A stretch of DNA of 44,171 nt from a virus. Position numbers and translations under genes: made by a program. The stretch is from IMG/VR virus record IMGVR_UViG_3300042731_001923, positions 1-44,171 of that record; one strand, written 5' to 3'. This document shows positions 1 to 7,854 of this stretch, in pieces. The stretch's first letter is position 1; each line of letters opens with the position of its first letter. The notes beneath the pieces were generated by a model. That model saw only the letters and a list, made by a program, of their open reading frames with translations, was not told the DNA's origin and did not search any database.

Positions 1-301
1 TAGCTGTGACAACTATATCCCTGTACCCCGCGACCCCGTGTGAGCTAAAGAGTGCGAATCGGCGCATGCCGCGACAGAGCTTGCTCCATGCCGCCTCCTT
101 CAGTTCATCTATTATCAGCTGCCGAGAGGAGCTATCCGGCAGCCCATAGGCGAAGACTCGGTCGCTGCCCGCAATACTTGCTGAGAGTTTGTACGTTGAG
201 ACCAAGTATTCCTCTGCCCGCACCACCACGTCCGCATCAGCCATCCTCCTCACATCAGATACTTCCACCCTATCGACAAACCGTGTCGGATCTTGTCCCA
301 T
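1..301 (-). CDS. Hypothetical protein, runs off the window edge
   Basis: Reading frame of 100 codons open from the ATG at 301 to the window edge, so the carboxy end is missing in the linear window. The start shares its A with the stop of the DNA polymerase gene (TGATG), indicating translational coupling. The visible protein begins MGQDPTRFVDRVEVSDVRRM and is a charged soluble protein without a motif I recognise. If the window ends are joined, the frame closes after one more residue (Arg) with TGA, giving a 101-residue protein. It belongs to the replication operon by position. Function unknown. Confidence 0.7.
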   Translation of the reverse strand, partial: MGQDPTRFVDRVEVSDVRRMADADVVVRAEEYLVSTYKLSASIAGSDRVFAYGLPDSSSRQLIIDELKEAAWSKLCRGMRRFALFSSHGVAGYRDIVVTA

Positions 302-2328
302 CAGTGCACCTCCTTCCAATTCATACCAACAGCTGCCTCACCATCAGATGGCACAGTCAGCCCCAAAATCTGCCCAGCCTGCCGGATACCCTCTTCAAGT
401 AGGAAGGAGACCCGCTCGGCGTGATCCTCCCTTACCTCGAACGTGTACTCGTCGTGCATGACGCACACCTGGCGAGCATCCAGCCCTTCCTGTTCGATCC
501 AGTAGTTCACCAAGCAGATTGCTATCTTCATGACCATTGCCTCGGCACTCTGCAGCATATAGCATAGCAGATCTTTCTCGCTGTTGATGTAGATCTTTCT
601 GCCGTCCAGTCCGTACAGGTAGCCTCGCTCTCTCCATGCCTTCTTCAGCCCATCCCTCAGCGTCTTTAGCTTCGGCATGCCTGTTAGGTACTGGTCGATG
701 ATTTTCTTGCCAGCCTGCATGTTGCTCTGGATCAGGCGCCCCACCTTGGTCGGGCCTGCACCAAAGATAAAGCCATAGAAGAAGTTCTTCGCGTGCCCCC
801 GTGTGGGCAACCCTGCCTTGTTCATGTTCAGGGTGTGGGTGTCAGTGCCATCCTCCTTCTTCCCATGTACCACAGCGAAGGTGAACTCGTCATCCCCCAT
901 GTACTCCGCCAGCATACGCGCTTGGCAAGACTTAGCATCCGCACTCACCAAGACGTAGCCCTCTGGCGCGATGAAGATCTCTCGCATCTCCTCGGCAAAG
1001 AACGACTGCTTCTCTACCGATGGCACGTTCACTAGGATCTTGTGCGTCATGCGAACCGTAGGGCATGCCTGCGGGTTCACTTGGCCGTGCAACCTGCTGT
1101 CTTCCCCGATGTGCCCGAGCCAGCCCTCCATGGTGGACAGGCGCTGCTTCGCTTTCATATGCTTGGCAATCAGCCTGCCCGTGTCACCACGGATGGTGTC
1201 GAGGCTGGACTCCGTGAACTTCGGGCTCGTCACCTGCTTGGTCTTCTTACTGATGTTCCACTCATCGGGTTGCCAGCCCTGTGTCAGCAAGTAGGCCTTC
1301 ACCTCTGCATCAGAAGTTAGGCTGATCTTCCGCAATTCAACACGGCAGAACGGCCCGCCGATTGAGAACCGCACTACCTCCGCACCTGTGCTAGCTTTCG
1401 CTATGCTAGACTGCTCATCCAGTTGCTCATAGTCATCGAATAGCGCAACCACACTTTTATTCCACTTGCCCGAGGCCATGAACGGCTTGGTCACAAACCG
1501 ATACTGCCCCCACTCCGGCAAGGTTGTCACTGTCACCTCTGTGCCGAGAGCCTTGCTGATGTAGGCCGCTGCCTTGGCAGGGTCCTTGTCCAGTTTACCT
1601 TCCAGCGGCTTGGCAATGTATGGCAGGCGAGGGCCAAGCTCCGTCTCCAACCCGTCAATCATCTCATGCAGTGTGGCGATGTGCTTTCGCAACAGCGGCA
1701 CGTCTACCAACCAGCCAGTCTCCTCCTGCTTCTGAATGATCTGCGAGACGCGCTGCTCATACCGTACATAGTGTGGCAGATCCTGGTACTGGAAGTCAAC
1801 CCCCATACCTACTTCACGAAGCAGCTCGACTAACGTGAGATAGTTGATCTCTACGTCTTCGGTGCATCGGTGCAACATCTCCGGCGAGAACACTTTCCAG
1901 TCGTAGTGATCCACTTTGCCACGCCCCACTCGGTAGCCCCAAGCTGCCAGGGAGTGTGGCCCTATCCGGTCCTTCTTCCCAGTCACAGGGTTCGGCACGG
2001 ATGGGGGAGTACCTTTCGCCAGCTTCCGCTCTGGGTTAAGCGTGCGTGACATCACCACTGTGTCCAGCACCTGGTGGGTGAACACCTTGCCTGTCAGCTT
2101 CTTGATTGCCGGCAGGTCGTACCCAATAAAGTTATGGCCAACCAGAAGATCTGCCCGGAAGAGGTAGTCGATACCGCAGGCAATGCTGCCGTGGTGCCCG
2201 TGCACTGTGGTGTCGCCATAGAACTGATACACCTGCCCCGTGTCTATGTTCTTCGCCACAATGCAGTGGATCGTCGTGATGCCTTCGAGTAGATCGTCAC
2301 CCTCGATGTCGGCAACTAGCCTAAGCAT
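301..2328 (-). CDS. Family A DNA polymerase (T7 gp5-like) with 3'-5' exonuclease
   Basis: Replicative polymerase, 675 residues, close to T7 gp5 in length. Exonuclease motifs are visible: D7/E9 in VADIEGD, N66/D71 in GHNFIGYD, D158 in the CTEDVE segment. Polymerase motif A is at 464-471 (DAKSCQAR), motif B at 510-523 (R510, K514, Y518) and motif C is the HDE at 625-627. Motif A is unusual: the position normally held by the Glu steric gate is Gln469. The longer frame from 2373 would add 15 residues, but ATG 2328 overlaps the upstream stop by 8 nt and begins right before the exonuclease domain, so I prefer it. It lies after ligase and primase-helicase in one operon. Confidence 0.95.
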   Translation of the reverse strand: MLRLVADIEGDDLLEGITTIHCIVAKNIDTGQVYQFYGDTTVHGHHGSIACGIDYLFRADLLVGHNFIGYDLPAIKKLTGKVFTHQVLDTVVMSRTLNPERKLAKGTPPSVPNPVTGKKDRIGPHSLAAWGYRVGRGKVDHYDWKVFSPEMLHRCTEDVEINYLTLVELLREVGMGVDFQYQDLPHYVRYEQRVSQIIQKQEETGWLVDVPLLRKHIATLHEMIDGLETELGPRLPYIAKPLEGKLDKDPAKAAAYISKALGTEVTVTTLPEWGQYRFVTKPFMASGKWNKSVVALFDDYEQLDEQSSIAKASTGAEVVRFSIGGPFCRVELRKISLTSDAEVKAYLLTQGWQPDEWNISKKTKQVTSPKFTESSLDTIRGDTGRLIAKHMKAKQRLSTMEGWLGHIGEDSRLHGQVNPQACPTVRMTHKILVNVPSVEKQSFFAEEMREIFIAPEGYVLVSADAKSCQARMLAEYMGDDEFTFAVVHGKKEDGTDTHTLNMNKAGLPTRGHAKNFFYGFIFGAGPTKVGRLIQSNMQAGKKIIDQYLTGMPKLKTLRDGLKKAWRERGYLYGLDGRKIYINSEKDLLCYMLQSAEAMVMKIAICLVNYWIEQEGLDARQVCVMHDEYTFEVREDHAERVSFLLEEGIRQAGQILGLTVPSDGEAAVGMNWKEVH

Positions 2329-2512
2329 CGGGCACCAACTCCCTGCAAACAGGGCAAGGCACAGCTGCGACAAACGCCTCCAAGGGATCGTGCCACTCTG
2401 CTTTCTCCGTGTTCACACTGCCGTCTTCGTTCCACAGGTCATCCTCACAAGGGAAGCTCAGCTTGTTCTTGTCCAAGACAACCCCGCAGTTGCCACAGCT
2501 AGTCAGATTCAT
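2321..2512 (-). CDS. Small zinc-ribbon protein
   Basis: A 63-residue protein with two CxxC pairs (C6/C9 and C53/C56) and an acidic middle, the pattern of a four-cysteine zinc ribbon. It sits between ligase and DNA polymerase with a 4-nt ATGA overlap upstream and an 8-nt overlap downstream, so it is translated with them. A role in DNA binding or as a protein adaptor in replication is inference from position; the family is not recognised. Confidence 0.75.
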   Translation of the reverse strand: MNLTSCGNCGVVLDKNKLSFPCEDDLWNEDGSVNTEKAEWHDPLEAFVAAVPCPVCRELVPDA

Positions 2513-3393
2513 GACATATCCCTTTTATCCCGGAAGCCCAAGAACACAGGGAACCTGGGCGCCTCTTTAACACCGACAGGGAAGGATTTGTACTTCACCA
2601 CCTTGCCGAGTAGCGTATCTCGCTGAGCCCACAGTGTAGCACGAAGCTCTGCTGTGAACCCAGTCCCGATCTTGAAGCGAATACCCGTCTCCAGATCCTG
2701 TACGTGCAGTGCACCCAAGTCACCCGCTGGCACCTGCCCCTCCTTGTGGGACGACCTCTCAGTCTGCCCGAGAGCGTTGACCTTGGCCTCGTTCTCGTTG
2801 TGCATGCGCTCCTCAACATCCACCACCGTGGCCTCGCTATCCACGAACCGCTTCAGCTTGAGCAGGATGCCCTGCTTCAGGGTGGATCGACCATGCTTGT
2901 ACTCACCATCCAAGGAACGGACCATCAACCCCTCATACCCCTGATCCAAGAAATGCTGCTCGAATGCCAGCAGTAACTCCTCGCTGCTCACCTGGTAGTG
3001 CTCGACGTAGCTAACACCTGGATGCCCGGCATTGTACACCATGGCCGAGGCGTTGCCAATACGGATATGAAACGGTGTGTGCAGCTGGTTGTACACATCG
3101 AACACATGCAGCACCACGTCCGGCTCTCCCTCGTGCGACATCACAGCTGACGTGGTGATGCTGAAGCAATGGGGATCGGTCGGATCTCCGACGATCAGTT
3201 CCCCATCCAACCCCTCCAGCTCCGGCCTGCCGAACAGCTGCTGGACATGACGGTTCGGTATCGGCTTGAGACTGCGACTCAGCACCTGCCCGTCCTTGAT
3301 GATACAGCGAATGCCGTCCAACTTAGGGCTGACCAGCACCGGGTAGTTGATCGCTCCGGTGTCCTTCACAGCTGCTGCTAGCAATGGCTTCAT
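2509..3393 (-). CDS. ATP-dependent DNA ligase
   Basis: Nick-sealing ligase of 294 residues, shorter than T7 gp1.3 but with the nucleotidyltransferase motifs: motif I KLDGIR with adenylated Lys24, motif III in LDGELIVGD, IIIa in HVFDVY, motif IV EGLMVR, and motif V LLKLKRF. The carboxy part has an OB-fold-like segment ending KYKSFPVGVKEAPRFPVFLGF, typical of T7-like ligases. A GGGAGG ribosome site precedes ATG 3393. It joins Okazaki fragments in the phage replisome together with the neighbouring polymerase and primase-helicase. Confidence 0.93.
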   Translation of the reverse strand: MKPLLAAAVKDTGAINYPVLVSPKLDGIRCIIKDGQVLSRSLKPIPNRHVQQLFGRPELEGLDGELIVGDPTDPHCFSITTSAVMSHEGEPDVVLHVFDVYNQLHTPFHIRIGNASAMVYNAGHPGVSYVEHYQVSSEELLLAFEQHFLDQGYEGLMVRSLDGEYKHGRSTLKQGILLKLKRFVDSEATVVDVEERMHNENEAKVNALGQTERSSHKEGQVPAGDLGALHVQDLETGIRFKIGTGFTAELRATLWAQRDTLLGKVVKYKSFPVGVKEAPRFPVFLGFRDKRDMS

Positions 3394-3557
3394 CCCTGTG
3401 CCTCCCTGCCGTACAGGACGTCATGCAGGATCAGCTTGGCCTCGTGACGGGAGACCGTGCTACCGCAGCGAGTGTTAATCTCTCGCTGCAGCGCGGTGTA
3501 GATGTCACGACCAGCTGGTATTGGTGGTAGGATTAGTGGTTTCTTATCCGCATTCAT
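3390..3557 (-). CDS. Hypothetical 55-residue protein between primase-helicase and ligase
   Basis: A short gene: ATG 3557 shares its A with the TGA of the primase-helicase gene (TGATG), and its own TGA overlaps the ligase start (ATGA). The protein begins MNADKKPLILPPIPAGRDIY, contains one TRCGST segment and is basic. The perfect stop/start overlaps on both sides and the absence of other coding in the gap support it as real. No function recognised. Confidence 0.7.
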   Translation of the reverse strand: MNADKKPLILPPIPAGRDIYTALQREINTRCGSTVSRHEAKLILHDVLYGREAQG

Positions 3558-5284
3558 CAGTACGTTGCTCCTGTCGTGGGGACCGTAGGTTCAGCGAACT
3601 CACCAGTCTCTGGGTTGTACACAATAGGGAAGGCGCCGGTCCTTCCGTGCTCTCTATCTTTCAACACACGGCACGTCACCGTGTTGCGCTCCACCAGATC
3701 CTCTGCCTGAGTGTTGCGCTCAAGCCCGATGATGTAGTGGGACCACTTAATCATCGCCCGGCTGCCGGTGAGCTGTGCCAGCTTAACACGACCACCCTCT
3801 TCGTGCGGTGCCCCTGTCTCCGGCGCATTCAGGTGAGAGCTATAGAACAGCGTGAAGCCGAGAGCTTCGGCCATCGCTGACACCTCACCGAACATACGGT
3901 TCAGCTCATCATTGGTCTTGCTGCTGTCCAAGTGCGCGGTCAGTGCAGAGATGGGGTCCAGGATGATATACTTGCACCCCTCTACCAATACCATGTGCCT
4001 GATGGTTGCCTTGATCGTATCCCAAGTGCGGTCCTCATTGTGATCGTACAGCAGGATCTTGCCATCCAAGTCGTCAATAGCTGCATCCAGCTCAGCCTGA
4101 TCGTACGCCACCTCCGGGTTGTGGAACTGCTTGCCTCTGAACTTACCAGCAATCATCTTCAAGGTCTTCGGGTTCGGCTCCTCCAACATGAAGACACCGA
4201 TCTTCTGCTTATGGCCAATGATGACATGCTCCTCCAAGGAGTGCCAGAAGCTGGTCTTACCAACACCCACGCCAGCGGCAACACCAATAAGCTCGCCTTT
4301 GCGAATGCCGAACGACAGCCGGGTAAGGGTAGGCCAAGGCCAAGACTCTCCCCATTGTGCCTTCTCTCGTGCCTTCTCTCGCAGATCCGCCACCGTCTTG
4401 ATGCCGGAGGGTTTGTAGGTGTCAGCGTTCCACATGATGGCTCGCTTCAGCTCTTGCAGCTTGCCGTCCTTCAGCATGGCGTTGGCATCCTTGCCGGGGA
4501 GCTTGGCGATCTTCACCTTCTCCGGCCACAGCTTGGCCACAGCTTCAGCACTCACCTTGCCCTGCTCATCCTGGTCGAAGATCAGCACTACCTCCTCGAA
4601 CTTGTCGATGAAGGCACGCTGTGCTGCCAGTTCGTTCACCACCTTGGTCGCTGCCACCTCCTTACTCGCACCTCGCACGATGGATACCACGGCAGGCATA
4701 TAGTGCTCGTACTCTGTACCCTTCGACAGGTCTCGTAGCACCTGGAACACAGCCATGGCATCGCACTCACCCTCGGTGATGAACAGCTTCTTGGCGCCAG
4801 TGTGCGCTGCCTGGTACTGGCCGAACAGCTCGACATCGGTCTCAAGCAGAAGCTGGGAGAACCGCTTGTCCTCCACTCGTCGGATCTTGTAACCCACCAT
4901 CTGGCCGCCCTTGTACATGGGGTAGTAGTGCTCGTAAGGTGTCACCCCATCGCCGCCACTTACCGATGCACGCACGTCGAAGTAAGCTGCCGTGTCCTTG
5001 CGGATGCCTCGATCCGTGAGATCCCTCACCTGGTGGGTATTGTAGATCTCCGTGATGCGGGCCAGCTTCTCCTGTGGTGTCATGATCTTGCCAAGGCCGC
5101 CGAACTGCTTCTTCCCTTTCGGTTGTCCGTCCTGCTCTCCGTACGGGTCAGCTACCCATGCCTCACACGACCAACAGTACCCGTTGTGGCTGCCATCTGC
5201 CCGCTCGTACACAGCCAGGGCGTCGCTTGAGCCGCACTCATCATGACCAATGTGCTCTACTAACTGCCCTTGTTCCTGTGTCAT
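3557..5284 (-). CDS. DNA primase-helicase (T7 gp4-like)
   Basis: Bifunctional replicative primase and DnaB/RecA-type helicase, 575 residues. The amino end has a zinc site (probable ligands H14, C17, C37, C40) for template recognition. The TOPRIM core shows EGECD at 171-175 and DQDEQG at 237-242. The helicase has Walker A GVGVGKTS (about 338-345), Walker B ILDP (441-444), and a QLTGSRAMIKWSHYIIGLER segment at about 504-523 carrying the H4/arginine-finger features. It unwinds DNA and makes primers for the adjacent polymerase. ATG 5284 overlaps the upstream stop by 4 nt. Confidence 0.95.
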   Translation of the reverse strand: MTQEQGQLVEHIGHDECGSSDALAVYERADGSHNGYCWSCEAWVADPYGEQDGQPKGKKQFGGLGKIMTPQEKLARITEIYNTHQVRDLTDRGIRKDTAAYFDVRASVSGGDGVTPYEHYYPMYKGGQMVGYKIRRVEDKRFSQLLLETDVELFGQYQAAHTGAKKLFITEGECDAMAVFQVLRDLSKGTEYEHYMPAVVSIVRGASKEVAATKVVNELAAQRAFIDKFEEVVLIFDQDEQGKVSAEAVAKLWPEKVKIAKLPGKDANAMLKDGKLQELKRAIMWNADTYKPSGIKTVADLREKAREKAQWGESWPWPTLTRLSFGIRKGELIGVAAGVGVGKTSFWHSLEEHVIIGHKQKIGVFMLEEPNPKTLKMIAGKFRGKQFHNPEVAYDQAELDAAIDDLDGKILLYDHNEDRTWDTIKATIRHMVLVEGCKYIILDPISALTAHLDSSKTNDELNRMFGEVSAMAEALGFTLFYSSHLNAPETGAPHEEGGRVKLAQLTGSRAMIKWSHYIIGLERNTQAEDLVERNTVTCRVLKDREHGRTGAFPIVYNPETGEFAEPTVPTTGATY

Positions 5285-5448
5285 AAATCCTCGTCATCGG
5301 GGAAGGTGTCATTGTCAAAGTCAAGCGAGCGAAGGGTTAGCTCGTCTGTGTCGAAGTCATCCACGCACTGGTGAAGGGCGGGGCCATCCGTCTCCTCGTC
5401 ATAGTCCACCAGCTGTCCGCACTTCTCACATCTGATACGGGTGCACAT
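5281..5448 (-). CDS. Acidic cysteine-containing 55-residue protein
   Basis: Short gene with ATG 5448 (TAATG overlap with the upstream gene) and TGA overlapping the primase-helicase start (ATGA). The protein has C2, C7, C10 and C29, including a CxxC (CEKC), then a highly acidic tail rich in Asp and Glu. It may bind one zinc ion. Its gapless coupling to both neighbours supports a real gene co-translated with the primase-helicase. Function unknown. Confidence 0.7.
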   Translation of the reverse strand: MCTRIRCEKCGQLVDYDEETDGPALHQCVDDFDTDELTLRSLDFDNDTFPDDEDL

Positions 5449-5825
5449 TACAAGCCCTCCCCTTCAACCACCGTGATCTCTTTGCAGGCTATGCGCTCCT
5501 CCGACGCCCACTCGTCCGCCTCCCTCCGTGAGAGGTAGGCACCACTGACGTAGAACCGCTGTGGCAGATGGGGTGCATAGCCGATATTCAGGAAGAGGGT
5601 TCGTTTCTCCGGCACGTTGACCAAGTCAAGGGCAGTCTTCCGCAGTCGTCGGCTGCCAGATCCCCGGAGCGAACCCTCTAGGTCGTACTGGCGTACGACA
5701 GGGCTGCGCAGGTAGTGGGACTCGCCTATGGCAGCCGCGATAGGGTAGCAGCCGTGGATGTCCGTCGCCAAGATGCGGACGGGGTGCCCGGCCCTCGTTT
5801 GAATCGGTTTGTTTAAGTCTAGCAT
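5448..5825 (-). CDS. Hypothetical protein, first gene of the replication operon
   Basis: A 125-residue protein starting MLDLNKPIQTRAGHPVRIL. Openings of this kind occur in many phage proteins of unknown function, as I recall. It has no catalytic motif I recognise. ATG 5825 has a strong GGAGG site, and a GAACTA-16-TCTAA promoter lies just upstream (5853-5879), giving a predicted leader of only about 20 nt. It is thus the first cistron of the unit leading into primase-helicase, ligase and polymerase. Confidence 0.8.
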   Translation of the reverse strand: MLDLNKPIQTRAGHPVRILATDIHGCYPIAAAIGESHYLRSPVVRQYDLEGSLRGSGSRRLRKTALDLVNVPEKRTLFLNIGYAPHLPQRFYVSGAYLSRREADEWASEERIACKEITVVEGEGL

Positions 5826-5852
5826 GATATGAATCCTCCTGTATACTTGGGC

Positions 5853-5879
5853 TTAGACACCAAGCTGTCGAAATAGTTC
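5853..5879 (-). promoter_or_regulatory. ECF-sigma-like promoter (copy C), leftward, before the replication operon
   Basis: On the minus strand GAACTA at 5879-5874 is followed by a 16-nt spacer and TCTAA at 5857-5853, with TTGG directly before GTGTCTAA. The form matches the RpoE/AlgU promoter architecture (GAACTT-16/17-TCTRA). The expected start of transcription is near 5846, about 20 nt before ATG 5825. Confidence 0.75.
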
Positions 5880-5880
5880 C

Positions 5881-6240
5881 CTAGAACTTGTCTTTAATAC
5901 CTAGCTCCGCCCGCACTCTGGGCTCGTGTATCCACCGGGTCACCGGCTTCGCTGCCGCGTGCACCTGGCGAGGGTTCGGTGCCTTGTCCTCGGCAGCTGG
6001 GCCACGGTACACACGGTGGGTGTGGATGTACTTGATGTGCGCCTCGTACCCCTCGCGCACCAGCCACCGCTTGCCTGCATCAATGGCGCCCTGCTTTGTC
6101 AGGTAGTGCGCTGGTGATACGAAGTACCGCTTGATGCGCGGGAAGTTTCCGATCTGAATAATCAGCTGGAAACCAGGCCGGGTCTTCAGTGTGCCCAGCT
6201 TCAGCTTGGGACGTGGGTTCCTGCTGTTTCGCTTGCTCAT
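5881..6240 (-). CDS. Basic hypothetical protein
   Basis: A 119-residue basic protein (start MSKRNSRNPRPKLKLGTLKT). ATG 6240 with an AGAGGTG site at proper spacing is preferred over a GTG nine bases upstream. The segment with KRYFVSPAHYLTKQGAIDAG looks like a compact alpha/beta fold, but no family is recognised. It is the last gene of the early small-gene block before promoter C. Confidence 0.7.
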   Translation of the reverse strand: MSKRNSRNPRPKLKLGTLKTRPGFQLIIQIGNFPRIKRYFVSPAHYLTKQGAIDAGKRWLVREGYEAHIKYIHTHRVYRGPAAEDKAPNPRQVHAAAKPVTRWIHEPRVRAELGIKDKF

Positions 6241-6283
6241 GTGAGTCACCTCTTACTTACTGTGGGTTGCTTGCTCAGCTACG

Positions 6284-6586
6284 CTACGCTGCCTTATAGC
6301 GGGGTGTGCCGATGGGGCCGTGCTTGGCCTTGTCGTAGGTGCCTTGCACTTTGCGCCGGAAGCGGCTAGTGTAGGCCACCACACCATCCTCGCCCACCAT
6401 CCCTCCCATCACCGGGAAGCCCTTGGCGTTCAGCTCCATGGTCACCACCTTGATGGCTTCCCAGATGAAGCGACCACGCCGAAACCTCTTGATGGCTGCG
6501 TTCGCTTCTGCCCTGCGGCTGCGGTACTGCTCGAAGGTCTCGCCTTCCAGCCGCTGCGGTCTTATCATCTTGCCGATACTACCCAT
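6284..6586 (-). CDS. Hypothetical protein
   Basis: A 100-residue basic protein with an Arg-rich amino half (IRPQRLEGETFEQYRSRR) of a type seen in several phages, function unknown. ATG 6586 has a GGAGGAG site located inside the end of the upstream 45-residue gene. Part of the early leftward operon. Confidence 0.75.
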   Translation of the reverse strand: MGSIGKMIRPQRLEGETFEQYRSRRAEANAAIKRFRRGRFIWEAIKVVTMELNAKGFPVMGGMVGEDGVVAYTSRFRRKVQGTYDKAKHGPIGTPRYKAA

Positions 6587-6587
6587 G

Positions 6588-6725
6588 TTACTCCTCCTCG
6601 CCGTGGTATGCGGCTTTCTGTTCCAGTTGATACAGCCTGTCTTGCTCTGTCAGGGATAGTGTATCACCATCTGCCTGTCGTTGCAATAGGGTTTCATATT
6701 CGTTGATCTCTTTGTTGCTTAGCAT
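6588..6725 (-). CDS. Small hypothetical protein, 45 residues
   Basis: ATG 6725 preceded by GAGGTGGTGAG. The predicted protein is helical and charged (MLSNKEINEYETLLQRQADG and a tail ending in GEEE). The stop is one base before the next gene's ATG, and its last codons supply that gene's ribosome site, which supports a real translated unit. No family recognised. Confidence 0.65.
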   Translation of the reverse strand: MLSNKEINEYETLLQRQADGDTLSLTEQDRLYQLEQKAAYHGEEE

Positions 6726-6726
6726 C

Positions 6727-7128
6727 TCACCACCTCACTGATAGCCCTACTACCAAGGGATTGTACTCCGTCTTAGGAATCGCTGTCAACTCCCAGTGTT
6801 CACCCAGCCTGACATATCCTGCCACGTAGGGGATAACTGGCTTTAGATACCCGGTCGCCAGTCCGTACTTCAGCCCGAAGTATGGGTTGCCCTCCACCAC
6901 TCGCCCGGCGTACACTGTCCACTTGCCAATGCTATTGTAGTACGCTCCCACCTGGTAGCTGTCACACTCCACTCCCAGGCCAGGGTTGATCCCATTGTGG
7001 TGCGTCACTGACTTAGGGTTCTGAAACAGGTGGACGCTGCCCAGTGTGGCTGAGTAAGCCTGGTGCTCGCACGCCTGAGCTGTGCCGACCATCACCATCA
7101 TTGCTGCTGCTAGTGCCCACTGTTTCAT
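6727..7128 (-). CDS. Exported protein, probable small outer-membrane beta-barrel
   Basis: A 133-residue protein with a clear signal peptide (about residues 1-19, cleavage after TAQA), then alternating aromatic/polar strands (HNGINPGLGVE, VGAYYNSIGKWTVYAG, VIPYVAGYVRLG) and a terminal Trp in GLSVRW, as outer-membrane barrels have. A Cys follows the cleavage site, but the preceding residues are not a good lipobox. An exported barrel expressed early could block adsorption by competing phages; that role is inference. Lies among early genes with a good ribosome site (GAGGAGTAGGATC). Confidence 0.75.
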   Translation of the reverse strand: MKQWALAAAMMVMVGTAQACEHQAYSATLGSVHLFQNPKSVTHHNGINPGLGVECDSYQVGAYYNSIGKWTVYAGRVVEGNPYFGLKYGLATGYLKPVIPYVAGYVRLGEHWELTAIPKTEYNPLVVGLSVRW

Positions 7129-7132
7129 GATC

Positions 7133-7252
7133 CTACTCCTCTCGGTTGCTCGCCAGGTGGGCAGCTGTGACCGCCCCTACTATGCCACCGATGACAAAGG
7201 CCATCACCATTGGGAACATCAGCTCATGGATTGTTATGCAATGTTCTAACAT
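7133..7252 (-). CDS. Small single-pass membrane protein, 39 residues
   Basis: ATG 7252 follows GGAGGTGAGAC. The protein has one hydrophobic helix (LMFPMVMAFVIGGIVGAVTA) and a short charged tail ending NREE. Its last codons and stop contain the GAGGAG site of the next gene. Early membrane peptide of unknown role. Confidence 0.65.
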   Translation of the reverse strand: MLEHCITIHELMFPMVMAFVIGGIVGAVTAAHLASNREE

Positions 7253-7262
7253 GTCTCACCTC

Positions 7263-7583
7263 CTACCCTACTGTGTTGATAATCCAAAGGCTGTTTGCTA
7301 CCACCACCAGATAGACGGTGCACACCGCAACCAGCCAGCTGTTCTTGACGTGTGTCAGCAGTATCCAAAGAGGTGCCATCACTATCAGCTTGACCACCCA
7401 CAAACTGTGCACGCTGTCCGTAGTCACCAAGAGCAGCTTCATTAGCGGGTTTGCCTCGATGTCATACGTGCCCACTTTCACAATCATGTGCGCTGTGGTT
7501 GCTGCGTCCGCTATCATTAGGAACAGCAGCAGGATGAAGAGGCCCAGCTTAATGTGGTGATGTCGCATGTACGTGTCAGTCAT
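7263..7583 (-). CDS. Three-helix membrane protein, DUF5658-like
   Basis: A 106-residue membrane protein with hydrophobic segments at about 10-30, 45-75 and 80-105 and the sequence ADAATTAHMIVKVGTYDIEA followed by NPLM. The E-x-NPLM signature after the first helix is what I recall for the DUF5658 family, function unknown. ATG 7583 with a GGGAGAGG site is chosen over an upstream in-frame start at 7643. It overlaps the preceding gene by 8 nt. Confidence 0.75.
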   Translation of the reverse strand: MTDTYMRHHHIKLGLFILLLFLMIADAATTAHMIVKVGTYDIEANPLMKLLLVTTDSVHSLWVVKLIVMAPLWILLTHVKNSWLVAVCTVYLVVVANSLWIINTVG

Positions 7584-7779
7584 GACGCCTCTCCCTGTAG
7601 TCCGCATCAACGCCGCCCCCTGCAATGATGTCGTCGTCTTCACAGTCCGAAAATATCTGATGAGGCCCGGGAGCTGCCCCGAACTCTCGCTGGCCTAGCC
7701 TGCTCCCTTGCTCCAAGGTGTCGCACGCTACCCAATGCACGTCGTCATCTTCTTCAGAATGGATCAGTTGTACAATCAT
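7576..7779 (-). CDS. Acidic hypothetical protein
   Basis: A 67-residue protein, acidic (EEDDD and EDDD clusters), starting MIVQLIHSEEDDDVHWVACD. ATG 7779 has an AGGAG site, and the stop overlaps the next start by 8 nt. No family recognised. Confidence 0.65.
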   Translation of the reverse strand: MIVQLIHSEEDDDVHWVACDTLEQGSRLGQREFGAAPGPHQIFSDCEDDDIIAGGGVDADYRERRHD

Positions 7780-7854
7780 GGTCTCGCTCCTATTGTTAAA
7801 GTGGGCAGCGGCTACTGGCCTGGCTAGCTTCGGCTGTGCCTACTCTCGCTGCAT

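Noticed and set aside
3932-4738. 268-codon rightward frame
   Set aside because: It lies entirely inside the primase-helicase gene on the other strand, which has all catalytic motifs. The rightward product has no recognisable features and no operon context.
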